Source: Solirubrobacteraceae bacterium (lineage in GTDB: Bacteria > Actinomycetota > Thermoleophilia > Solirubrobacterales > Solirubrobacteraceae). Taken from it: a stretch of 7,924 nt of DNA. The translations under genes and the position numbers were made by a program. This document shows, one piece after another, positions 1-7,500 of this stretch. The notes under the pieces were generated by a model, which made no database searches, was not told where the DNA came from, and worked only from the letters and a program-made list of their open reading frames with translations. Numbering within the stretch: position 1 is the first letter of the stretch; the number at the start of each line of letters is the position of its first letter. The stretch lies in the NCBI GenBank assembly GCA_030151725.1, contig JASLDD010000179.1, positions 1 to 7,924 of the forward strand. Direction: 5' to 3'.

Positions 1-1053
1 TCGTTGTTCGTGGAGGACCTGTGCGATCTGTTCGACGAGCGGCTGCTCGAGCGCAGAGTCCGCAGGCCGCTGGGTGCGATCGACTGGGACGGGGAGACGG
101 ACATGGCCGGCTCGCAGGCGAGCGGGAGTGGGACCTTGCAGCACGTGCGCGTGCTCGACGAGCTGCGCGGCCATGTTTGGTCGGCTTCCTCTTTTGAGAC
201 ATGGATCGGGTGCCCGGTACGGTGGTTCGTGGAGCGGCTGCTGCGCCCCGTAGACATCGAGCCTGAGGCCGAGCCGCTGGCGCGCGGGGGCTTGGCGCAT
301 GCGGTGTTGAAGGACACGCTGGAGTCGCTCAGACGCGAGACCGGCTCGGCGCGTGTGACGATGGGATCGCTGGCGCAGGCGCGTGAGCTGCTCGAGCGCG
401 CCTTCGTCGAGAACGCCGAGCAGTTTCCGCTCTCGATCGCGCCGGAGCGCCGGCCGGGTGCACTGCGCAGGCTGCGATCGGACCTTGGGCGCTACCTGAG
501 CCATGCGGCAGAGGCGGAGAGCGCGCTCGAGCCAAGCGCTCTGGAGCTTGGCTTCGGCTTCAACGCCGAGGATCAGCGCGGTCCCGCGAGCACGCTGCCC
601 CCGTTCGAGCTCGGCGGCGGAGTCAGGATGCGCGGCAGGATCGACCGCGTGGACGTTAGCGAGGAGGGCGAGGCGGTTGTCTATGACTACAAGGCGCGCG
701 TCGCTCCTCCCGCCGCCAAGTGGATCGGCGAGGGCAACCTGCAGGTCGCTTTGTACATGCGGGCGGTCGAGGATCTGCTGGGCGTGTCGGCCGCCGGCGG
801 CTTCTACCAGCCCCTGTCGGGGGTCGACCTGCGTGCGCGGGGCCTTCTCGACAGCGACAGCGGCGTCGAGCTCGACTGTGTCAGGGGTGACGTGCGCGAG
901 CACGACGACGTGCGCGAGTTGCTCGATGAGGCGCTCGCGGGCGCCCGCCGGGCTGCCGCGGAGGCGGGAGCGGGAGCGCTCGAGGCGCGACCGCAGAGCT
1001 GCGCGTACAACGGCGGCTGCATGTATCCCACGATCTGCCGGTGCGAGCCATGA
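1..1053 (+). CDS. AddB/AdnA-type PD-(D/E)XK nuclease subunit, C-terminal part (5' truncated)
   Basis: This is the nuclease half of the partner subunit of a helicase-nuclease that resects double-strand breaks; the helicase-like N-terminal part lies beyond the left edge. The reading frame is open from base 1 and gives 350 codons, numbered here from that base. A RecB-family nuclease domain starts at 'WSASSFETWIGCPVRWF' (about 60-76). Its catalytic set looks complete: H100 in 'GLAHAVLK', D215 in 'GRIDRVD', D229-Y-K231 in 'VVYDYKA', and Q248/Y252 in 'QVALY'. Cysteines C71, C334, C340 and C346 (with C348 beside the last) can supply four ligands for a [4Fe-4S] cluster, as in AddB and Cas4 nucleases. 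The spacing of the final set is unusual. The stop overlaps the next gene's ATG by four bases, so the two are co-transcribed and probably translationally coupled. Nuclease family is certain. AddB versus AdnA cannot be decided without the N-terminus. Confidence 0.9.
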   Translation, partial: SLFVEDLCDLFDERLLERRVRRPLGAIDWDGETDMAGSQASGSGTLQHVRVLDELRGHVWSASSFETWIGCPVRWFVERLLRPVDIEPEAEPLARGGLAHAVLKDTLESLRRETGSARVTMGSLAQARELLERAFVENAEQFPLSIAPERRPGALRRLRSDLGRYLSHAAEAESALEPSALELGFGFNAEDQRGPASTLPPFELGGGVRMRGRIDRVDVSEEGEAVVYDYKARVAPPAAKWIGEGNLQVALYMRAVEDLLGVSAAGGFYQPLSGVDLRARGLLDSDSGVELDCVRGDVREHDDVRELLDEALAGARRAAAEAGAGALEARPQSCAYNGGCMYPTICRCEP

Positions 1054-4000
1054 CGGCCAGCTCACCCGCCCTCGAGATACAAGGGGAGGATCCATTGTCC
1101 GGCGAACTGGCGCCCGTGCTGACCGACGAGCAGGAGCAGTCGGTCTCACGTCGCTCCGAGCCGCTGCTGCTCTCGGCGGGGGCCGGCAGCGGCAAGACAT
1201 CGGTGCTGGTCGAGCGCTTCGTCAGAGCCGTTCGCGAGGACGGTCTCGCGCCGGGGCGCATCCTCGCGATCACGTTCACCGACCGCGCCGCCGGCGAGCT
1301 GCGCGAGCGCGTGCGGGCTCGCTTCCTGGAGCTGGAGGATCGCGAAGCGGCACGCGACACCGAGGCGGCGTTCGTGGGCACCTTCCACGGCTTCTGCGCT
1401 CGTCTGTTGCGGACTCACCCGCTGCTCGCCGATCTCGATCCGAGCTTCAAGATCCTCGAGGAGGGGACGGCGGGCCGTCTGCGCGAACGCGCCTTCAGCG
1501 CTGCGCTGCGTGACTTCTTGGCAACCGAGCACGCCGAGGATGCGGTCGATCTGTTGGCCGCCTACGGCGTGGATCGGGTCCGTCTGTCGATCGCCGCCAT
1601 CTACGCGCAGCTGCGTAGCCAGGGGCAGCGCCTGCCGCGCCTGCCCGCACCCAAGCTCGACACGGATGCGCAGGAGCAGGACCTTGCCGCGGCCGGCACG
1701 TGCCTGCTCCTGGACGAGCTGCTGGCCGGCTTCGCCCGCTCCTACGAGGCGCTCAAGCGCGAGCGCAACGCCGTGGACTTCGACGACCTCGAGCTGCTCG
1801 CGCGCGATCTGCTCGTCGAGCACGAAAGTGTGCGCAACGCCTGGGCGGAGCGGTTCACGCTGCTGATGGTCGACGAGTTCCAGGACACCAACCCACGCCA
1901 GCTTGCCATCCTGCAGGCGCTCGATCGCGACAACCTCTTCACCGTCGGCGATGAGCTGCAGTCGATCTACGGTTTCAGGCATGCCGACGTGAGCCTGTTC
2001 CGCGCCCGGCGCGCCGCACTTGAGGTGCGCGGTGCGAGCCTCGCGCTGAGGCGCAACTTCAGGAGTCGCCCGCCGCTGTTGGAGGTGGTCAACGCCGTCT
2101 TCGCCGAGCGCTTCGCCGAGCTCTCGCCGTTGCGGGCCGGTCGAGAGGAGCAGGAGGCCGAGGCGCCCATCACCGAGCTGCTCCTGACCGACCGCTGTGG
2201 CTGGGAGGAGGATGAGAAGCTCGCGGGCGAGATCGCCGCCGGGCTGCCCGGCGCCCCACGTTGGCGCCAGGCCGAGGCGCGGATGCTGGCCCAGCGGGTC
2301 GCCGAGCTCATCGACAGCGGCCTCGCCAAAGCCGGAGAGGTGGTGCTGCTGCTGCGCGCGCTGGGCGATCTGGACATCTACGAGCGGGCTCTGCAGATGC
2401 GTGGCCTGCGCACCCTGGCGGCCGTGGGAGCCTTCTGGGAGCACCAGCAGGTCGGCGATCTGCTTGCCTACCTGCGCACGCTCGCCAACCCGCTGGATGA
2501 GGTGGCTCTCTACTCGACGCTGGCCTCGCCGCTGGTTGGCGTCTCCCGCGACGGCCTCGCGCTGCTTGCGCTTGCGGCGCGCGTGGACAAACGAGGTGCG
2601 CTCGAGGCGGCTCTACAGGCCCACGAGATCGGCGACCTTTCGAGCGCCGACAGAGCTGCACTGGCCTCCTTCTGCGCGTATCTGGCAGAGGAGCGCGAGC
2701 GGATCTCACGGCGGACTATCGCCGAGCTGATCGAGCGCGCGATTGACCACAGCGGCTACGGCGCCCACGTACTCGGCCTCGAATGGGGTCAGCGGCGCAT
2801 GGCCAATGTCCACAAGCTGCTGCGTCTGGCACGCCGCTTCGAGGCCGCCGAAGGGCGCGATCTGCGCGCCTTCCTCGATCACGTCGCCCATCTCGGCGAC
2901 GGCGCCGAGTCCGATGCCCCGGTGGAGGGTGTCGAGCCGGACGCAATCCGTCTGATGAGCATCCACGCGGCCAAGGGCCTTGAGTTCCCGGTCGTGTGCG
3001 TGGCGGATCTGGGCAGAGCACCGAACACCCGCCTGGGAGACCTGCTCGTGGACGACGCACGAATCGGCCTGCAGCTCGTGCGCCTCGACGGGGGCAAGGC
3101 AACGCCGACGCTCGACTATGGGCAGCTCGCCGAGGAGCGCAGACGCGCCGACGCCGAAGAGGAGGACCGGATCATGTACGTGGCGATGACCCGCGCACGC
3201 GAGCGCCTGCTCCTGAGCGGCGCCGTGGACTTCGAGCGCTGGCCCGAGGCCCGTCAGGGGTCCACAGCCATCTCATGGCTGGCGCCGGCGCTCTCGCCCG
3301 ACATTTCGATGCTCGTAGCCGACCCCCAGGGTCCGTGGCAGGACGTGGCACTCCCCGATTCCACTCCGATCCGCGTACGTCTCAACACCCGCGCAACCGT
3401 GGGCTCCGTTCTGCGCAGGGAAAAGCTCTCACCCGTTCAGAGCGCCCCGATCGCTCAGCTATTGCCTGCGGAGGCCTCCGTCGGTGGGGAGCCGGCGGAG
3501 GATCCGGGCACCGATCGCGTCCCTAAAGGCGATCAGCGCCCAGCGCGGCGCGTCGAGCAACGGGACACCAACCAGATCTCCACTCTCAGCTACACCTCGC
3601 TCACCGAGCTCGAGCGCTGCGGCTACCGCTACTACCTCGAACGGGTGCTCGGCCTGCCCGAGGACCGCACCGCGGCGCGCTCCGCGGGCCCCAGGGGGCT
3701 ACAGGCACGGGCGCGGGGGATCCTCGTGCACAGGTTGCTGGAGTCGCTGGACTTCGCCCGCCCAACAGTGCCGTCGGCCGCCCAAGTGGCCGCCCAGGCG
3801 CACGAGCTCGGGGTGAGCCTCGCCGCCGGCGAGAGCGCAGGGATCGCCGAGCTCCTCGACACCGTCACCCGCTCCTCGCTTGCCACACGGATGGCGACCG
3901 TCGAGGACATCCGCCGCGAGCATCCCTTCGCGTTCTCGCTCGGCCCCAAGGAGCCGTTGATCACAGGCGTCATCGACCTGCTCGCACGCGAGCCCGACGG

Positions 4001-4394
4001 CGGACTGGTGGTGCTCGACTACAAGAGCGACCGCGTCGGCCCCGACGTCGATCTCCACGAGCTGGTCGAGCGCCAGTATGGCGTGCAGCGGCTGCTCTAT
4101 GCGCTGGCCGTCCTGCGCGAGGGGGCGCCCAGCGTGGAGATCGTGCACTGGTTCCTGGAGCGACCCGAGGATTGGATCAGCGTGAGCTATGCGGCAAACG
4201 AGCGCGAGGCGCTCGCGCAGAGCCTGCTCACGAGGGTTGCCCAGGCCCGAGTCGGGGGCTTCGACGTCGCCCAGGTCCCTCATCGCGGGCTTTGTCTCAC
4301 CTGCCCTGGGCGGGCGAGCCTGTGCTCGTGGGGGGAGGAGCAGACGATGCGCGAGCCCCCGGCGCGCGACGGGTCGCTGCCCGAGCGGCCCTGA
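1050..4394 (+). CDS. addA: AddA/AdnB-type UvrD-family helicase fused to PD-(D/E)XK nuclease
   Basis: This is the ATP-driven 3'-5' DNA helicase and nuclease subunit of an AddAB/AdnAB complex, acting in the cytoplasm on broken DNA ends before RecA loading. Starting at ATG 1050 it has 1114 residues, close to AdnB and somewhat shorter than Bacillus AddA. Helicase motifs run in order: Q motif LTDEQ (24-28), Walker A AGAGSGKT (43-50, K49), Ia TFTDRAA (75-81), GTFHGF (110-115), Walker B VDEFQD (274-279), III GDELQSIYGFR (300-310), IV LRRNFRS (333-339), V MSIHAAKGLEF (636-646), VI YVAMTRARERL (710-720). A charged, proline-containing linker (about 765-845) leads to the nuclease: LSYTSLTELERC (846-857), H894, D976 in GVID, D990-Y-K992, and Q1013/Y1017. 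C857, C1082, C1085 and C1092 form a plausible Fe-S set. ATG 1050 is preferred because it makes the ATGA overlap. TTG 1095 is a serious alternative with a better ribosome site. AddA and AdnB are hard to separate by sequence reading alone. Confidence 0.93.
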   Translation: MTASSPALEIQGEDPLSGELAPVLTDEQEQSVSRRSEPLLLSAGAGSGKTSVLVERFVRAVREDGLAPGRILAITFTDRAAGELRERVRARFLELEDREAARDTEAAFVGTFHGFCARLLRTHPLLADLDPSFKILEEGTAGRLRERAFSAALRDFLATEHAEDAVDLLAAYGVDRVRLSIAAIYAQLRSQGQRLPRLPAPKLDTDAQEQDLAAAGTCLLLDELLAGFARSYEALKRERNAVDFDDLELLARDLLVEHESVRNAWAERFTLLMVDEFQDTNPRQLAILQALDRDNLFTVGDELQSIYGFRHADVSLFRARRAALEVRGASLALRRNFRSRPPLLEVVNAVFAERFAELSPLRAGREEQEAEAPITELLLTDRCGWEEDEKLAGEIAAGLPGAPRWRQAEARMLAQRVAELIDSGLAKAGEVVLLLRALGDLDIYERALQMRGLRTLAAVGAFWEHQQVGDLLAYLRTLANPLDEVALYSTLASPLVGVSRDGLALLALAARVDKRGALEAALQAHEIGDLSSADRAALASFCAYLAEERERISRRTIAELIERAIDHSGYGAHVLGLEWGQRRMANVHKLLRLARRFEAAEGRDLRAFLDHVAHLGDGAESDAPVEGVEPDAIRLMSIHAAKGLEFPVVCVADLGRAPNTRLGDLLVDDARIGLQLVRLDGGKATPTLDYGQLAEERRRADAEEEDRIMYVAMTRARERLLLSGAVDFERWPEARQGSTAISWLAPALSPDISMLVADPQGPWQDVALPDSTPIRVRLNTRATVGSVLRREKLSPVQSAPIAQLLPAEASVGGEPAEDPGTDRVPKGDQRPARRVEQRDTNQISTLSYTSLTELERCGYRYYLERVLGLPEDRTAARSAGPRGLQARARGILVHRLLESLDFARPTVPSAAQVAAQAHELGVSLAAGESAGIAELLDTVTRSSLATRMATVEDIRREHPFAFSLGPKEPLITGVIDLLAREPDGGLVVLDYKSDRVGPDVDLHELVERQYGVQRLLYALAVLREGAPSVEIVHWFLERPEDWISVSYAANEREALAQSLLTRVAQARVGGFDVAQVPHRGLCLTCPGRASLCSWGEEQTMREPPARDGSLPERP
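1082..1097 (+). promoter_or_regulatory. Strong Shine-Dalgarno before an in-frame TTG inside addA
   Basis: The purine run AGGGGAGGA (1082-1090) lies four bases before an in-frame TTG (1095-1097), which is codon 16 of addA counted from ATG 1050. Starting there would give a 1099-residue protein beginning just ahead of the conserved Q motif, losing no helicase motif. The bases ahead of ATG 1050 contain no comparable purine run, so that start would rely on coupling from the upstream gene's stop. Either start, or both, may be used. Confidence 0.4.
4371..4391 (+). terminator. GC-rich hairpin over the last codons of addA, possible terminator
   Basis: GGGTCGCT (4371-4378) pairs with AGCGGCCC (4384-4391) around a five-base loop (4379-4383). 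This gives an eight-base-pair stem with one G-U pair, ending one base before the TGA stop. No T-tract follows, so it is not a classical intrinsic terminator. It could be a tract-less terminator of the kind proposed for high-GC actinobacteria, or a 3' end stabiliser. It could also be a chance product of GC-rich coding sequence. Confidence 0.35.
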
Positions 4395-4397
4395 GGT

Positions 4398-4419
4398 CCC
4401 TGTAGGGCCCTGGCAGGGC
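4398..4419 (+). terminator. Short overlapping hairpins after addA, weak terminator candidate
   Basis: GCCCT (4407-4411) pairs with AGGGC (4415-4419) around a three-base loop. CCCT (4398-4401) can pair either with AGGG (4404-4407) or with AGGG (4415-4418), so the two forms exclude each other. Only a loose T-containing stretch follows (4421-4434). Together with the hairpin over the addA stop this makes a plausible tandem end signal, but the stems are short. Confidence 0.2.
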
Positions 4420-4444
4420 AGTTGAAGAGTTTGTCCAACGGGTG

Positions 4445-4462
4445 TTTTCGCCGGCTTTTCGC
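4445..4462 (+). repeat. Direct repeat TTTTCGC, 11-base period, upstream of the gltB promoter candidate
   Basis: TTTTCGC occurs at 4445-4451 and again at 4456-4462, so the copies sit 11 bases apart, about one helical turn. They lie immediately upstream of the candidate -10 element, in a segment richer in T than the flanking coding DNA. Such a layout could be an activator or repressor site for gltB. The repeat is short and no known operator is recognised. Confidence 0.25.
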
Positions 4463-4471
4463 TGCTACGCT
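4463..4471 (+). promoter_or_regulatory. Extended -10 promoter candidate for gltB
   Basis: TGC-TACGCT (4463-4471) matches an extended -10 element (TGn followed by TAnnnT) for the housekeeping sigma factor. The region 17 bases upstream (around 4443-4448) is a poor match to TTGACA, but an extended -10 can make up for a weak -35. Transcription would start near 4478 and leave a leader of roughly 100 bases before the gltB ATG. The position in the only intergenic gap and the local T-richness support it. Confidence 0.4.
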
Positions 4472-4505
4472 TTCCGCTCCGCCTCAGGTGCCCGCCTGCC
4501 TGCGC

Positions 4506-4562
4506 GACGGTAGGTATGCCCGAAAAAGGGGTGTGTCCACCCTCCGCGCGGGATGCACCGTC
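4506..4562 (+). other. Nested stem-loop in the gltB leader, possible cis-regulatory RNA
   Basis: An elongated hairpin can be drawn by eye. The outer stem is GACGGT (4506-4511) with ACCGTC (4557-4562), six perfect pairs. The middle stem is CCCG (4519-4522) with CGGG (4549-4552). The tip is GGGTG (4529-4533) with CACCC (4538-4542) around a four-base loop. Two asymmetric internal loops separate the stems, one containing an A5 run (4523-4527). The outer stem closes two bases before the gltB Shine-Dalgarno sequence, so folding could influence translation. It does not match any riboswitch consensus I can recall, including the glutamine-binding glnA motif. GC-rich DNA gives chance stems easily, so this is a candidate only. 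Confidence 0.3.
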
Positions 4563-4564
4563 CC

Positions 4565-4571
4565 AAGGGAG
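4565..4571 (+). promoter_or_regulatory. gltB: Ribosome binding site fixing the gltB start
   Basis: AAGGGAG (4565-4571) lies seven bases before ATG 4579, an ideal spacing. This favours ATG 4579 over the in-frame ATG at 4594, which has no purine-rich site at the right distance. Confidence 0.7.
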
Positions 4572-4578
4572 CACTTCC

Positions 4579-7500
4579 ATGAATCCGCACAACATGCAGC
4601 CGCCAAAGGCCGTCGGACTCTACGACCCTCGCTTCGAGCACGACGCCTGCGGGGTGGGCATGGTTGTGAGGTTGGACAACCAGCCGACCCACGAGGTCGT
4701 CTCACGGGCGCTCACGGCGCTCGAGAACCTCGAGCATCGCGGCGCCAGCGGCGCGGACCCCCGCACGGGCGACGGGGCCGGGATCCTCATGCAGATGCCC
4801 GACGAGCTGCTGCGGTCGGTCGTCGACTTCGAGCTGCCGCCGCTCGGCCGCTACGGCGTGCTGATGTGCTTCCTGCCCACCGACGACGCCGCACGCGGGC
4901 GCCTCGAGGGGCTGCTCGAGCAGAGCGTCTCAGAGCTGGGCCAAGAGGTGCTCGGCTGGCGCGATGTGCCGATCGACGCAACCCAGACAGGAGACGTGGC
5001 CGCCGGCTGCCGGCCGGTCATCCGCCAGCTGTTCGTGGGCGCGGGCGCCGGCGAGCAGGACGACCGGGACGCCTTCGAGCGCAAGCTGTACGTGATTCGC
5101 AGGATGTGCGAGCTGAACGCCGAGGACCGCGGGCTGTACGTGTGCTCAAGCTCCTCGCGCACCATCAACTACAAGGGCATGCTGATCAGCTTCCAGCTGG
5201 GCGCCTTCTATGAGGACCTCCGCGACGAGCGCACCAAGAGCGCCCTCGCGCTCGTGCACTCGCGCTTCTCGACCAACACCTTCCCCAGCTGGGAGCTCGC
5301 CCACCCCTATCGCGTGATCTGCCACAACGGCGAGATCAACACGGCGCCCGGCAACGTCAACTGGATGCGCGCCCGCGAGAGCGAGCTGCGCAGCGAGCTC
5401 TTCGGCGAGGATCTCAAGCGGATCCTGCCCGTCGTCAGCCCCGGCAACTCCGACTCGGCCACCTTCGACAACGTGCTCGAGCTGCTGATCCTGGCGGGCC
5501 GCTCGCTGCCCCACGCCGCGATGATGATGATCCCCGAGGCCTATCGCAACCGCGACGACCTCCCCGACTACCTCAAGGGCTTCTATGCTTTCCACTCCTG
5601 CCTGATGGAGCCCTGGGACGGACCGGCGTCGGTGGCTTTCACCGACGGGCGCGTTGTCGGCGCGACGCTCGACCGCAACGGGCTGCGGCCAGGTCGCTGG
5701 GTGGAGACGACGGACGGCCACGTGGTGCTCGGCTCCGAGGCGGGCCTGCTGGACATCCCACCCGCGCAGGTGCGCAGGCTCGGACGCCTGCAGCCCGGCA
5801 AGCTGTTCCTCGTCGACCTCGAGCGTGGGCGCATCGTGGAGGACGAGGAGGTCAAGCGCGAAGTCGCCTCCCACCAGCCCTACGGCGAGTGGTTCAAGCG
5901 CAACGCCGTACCCTTCGCCGACCTGCCGCCCTCCAGCGAAGTCACGCTCTCAGATCAGCCCATGCGCTTGCGCCAGCGCGCCTTCGGCTACTCCCAGGAG
6001 GACCTGCGCGTGCTGCTCGCGCCGATGGCCGTCGAAGGGTCAGAGCCGATCGGCTCGATGGGCAACGATGTTTCCCTGGCGGTCCTCTCCGACCAGGCGC
6101 CGCCCCTCTTCTCCTACTTCAAGCAGCTGTTCGCCCAGGTCACCAACCCGCCGATCGATCCTATCCGCGAGGAAATCGTGATGAGCCTGGCGACCAGCCT
6201 CGGCAACGAGCGAAACCTGTTCGAAGAAACGCCCGAGCACGCCCACAAGCTGCTGCTCGACCAGCCGATCCTGCTCAACCGCGAGCTGGAGACGCTGCGC
6301 CACGTCGACCACGACGTCTACAAGGCGCGCACCATCGACATCACATGGCCGGTCGCCGACGGCGCCGCCGGGATCGGCGACGCGCTCGAGCGCATCTGCC
6401 GCCAGGCGCGCGAAGCGATCGCCGAACACGTCAACATCATCATCCTCTCCGACCGGCTGCTCGGGCCGCGCAAAGCGCCGATCCCCTCTCTGCTTGCCGT
6501 CGCTGCCGTTCACCACCACCTCGTGCTCGAGGGCACACGCCTGCGCGTGGGCATCATCCTCGAGTCGGGCGAGCCGCGCGAGGTCCACCACTTCGCGACC
6601 CTCATCGGCTACGGCGTCAGCGCGATCAACCCCTATCTGCTGCTGGAGTCGCTCGACGAGATGGTCTTCGAAGGGCGAATCGTGCGCACGGGCGCCGACG
6701 GCTCGGAGGAGCGGGTGAGCCCTGAGCTGGCCGCCCAGAACGTCGTCAAAGCGATCGGCAAAGGGTTGCTCAAGACGATCTCCAAGATGGGCATCTCGAC
6801 GATCCAGTCCTACCGAGGCGCGCAGATCTTCGAGGCTGTGGGGCTCGACAAGGACCTCATCGAAACCCACTTCACGGGCACCGCCTCGCGCATCGGCGGC
6901 ATCGGCCTGGAGGTGCTCGCGACCGAGGCGCTCGAGCGCCACGCGCGCGCCTATCCGGCGCCCCAGGACCAGCTGCTGCCCGTAGGCGGCGTCTACGCAT
7001 GGCGGCGCGACGGCGAGCACCACATGTGGAACCCCGAGACCATCGCCCTGATGCAGCACGCGGTGCGCGCCGCCAACGGCGACGTGGCAGCGGCCCTGAA
7101 GGGCGATCGCGAGGCCCACGAGGTCGTGCGCGAGAGCCCGGCGTTCGAGAAGTATCGCGAGTACGCGCGTGCGATCAACGAGGACGCCGCGCGCAAAGCG
7201 ACGCTGCGCGGCCTATTGCGGATCGGCGATGGATCCGCCACGCCGATCGCACTCAATGAGGTCGAGCCGGCGAGCGAGATCGTCAAGCGGTTCTGCACCG
7301 GAGCCATGAGCCTCGGGTCGATCTCGCGCGAGGCCCACGAGACGCTCGCCATCGCCATGAACCGCCTCGGAGGGCGCTCCAACACGGGAGAGGGTGGGGA
7401 GGACCCCTCGCGCTTCCTCCCCGACGCCAACGGCGACCGCCGCCGCTCGGCCATCAAGCAGGTCGCATCGGGACGCTTCGGCGTGACGATCCACTACCTG

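Noticed and set aside
4..6. TTG at base 4 as the start of the first gene
   Set aside because: The frame is open to base 1 and the visible part lacks the helicase-like domain expected of the family, so the gene simply runs in from the left.
1041..1049. GTG at 1041 as the addA start
   Set aside because: It adds only three residues and has no ribosome site, while ATG 1050 gives the standard four-base ATGA overlap.
1146..2444. Long open frame of 432 codons on the minus strand, antisense to addA
   Set aside because: It mirrors the helicase gene with all its motifs. Its translation is rich in Q, L, E and H with no recognisable domain, typical of antisense shadow frames in GC-rich DNA.
3699..4595. 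Minus-strand open frame of 298 codons across the addA end and the intergenic gap
   Set aside because: It is antisense to the conserved nuclease domain and its compositionally biased translation has no family resemblance. It spans the gltB promoter region only because stops are rare in this composition.
4594..4596. In-frame ATG at 4594 as the gltB start
   Set aside because: There is no purine-rich site at proper spacing, whereas ATG 4579 has AAGGGAG seven bases upstream. The resulting propeptide length is normal either way.
4422..5213. Plus-strand open frame of 263 codons starting with TTG ahead of gltB, considered as a leader protein
   Set aside because: Most of it lies out of frame inside the glutaminase domain of gltB, the translation is very rich in R, A and G, and no good ribosome site precedes it.
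5146..5874. Minus-strand open frame of 242 codons antisense to the GltB glutaminase domain
   Set aside because: It is a shadow of conserved plus-strand coding sequence, without motifs or a convincing start.
6040..7119. Minus-strand open frame of 359 codons antisense to gltB
   Set aside because: The plus strand here encodes unmistakable GltB central-domain sequence. The antisense translation is low-complexity and matches nothing known to me.
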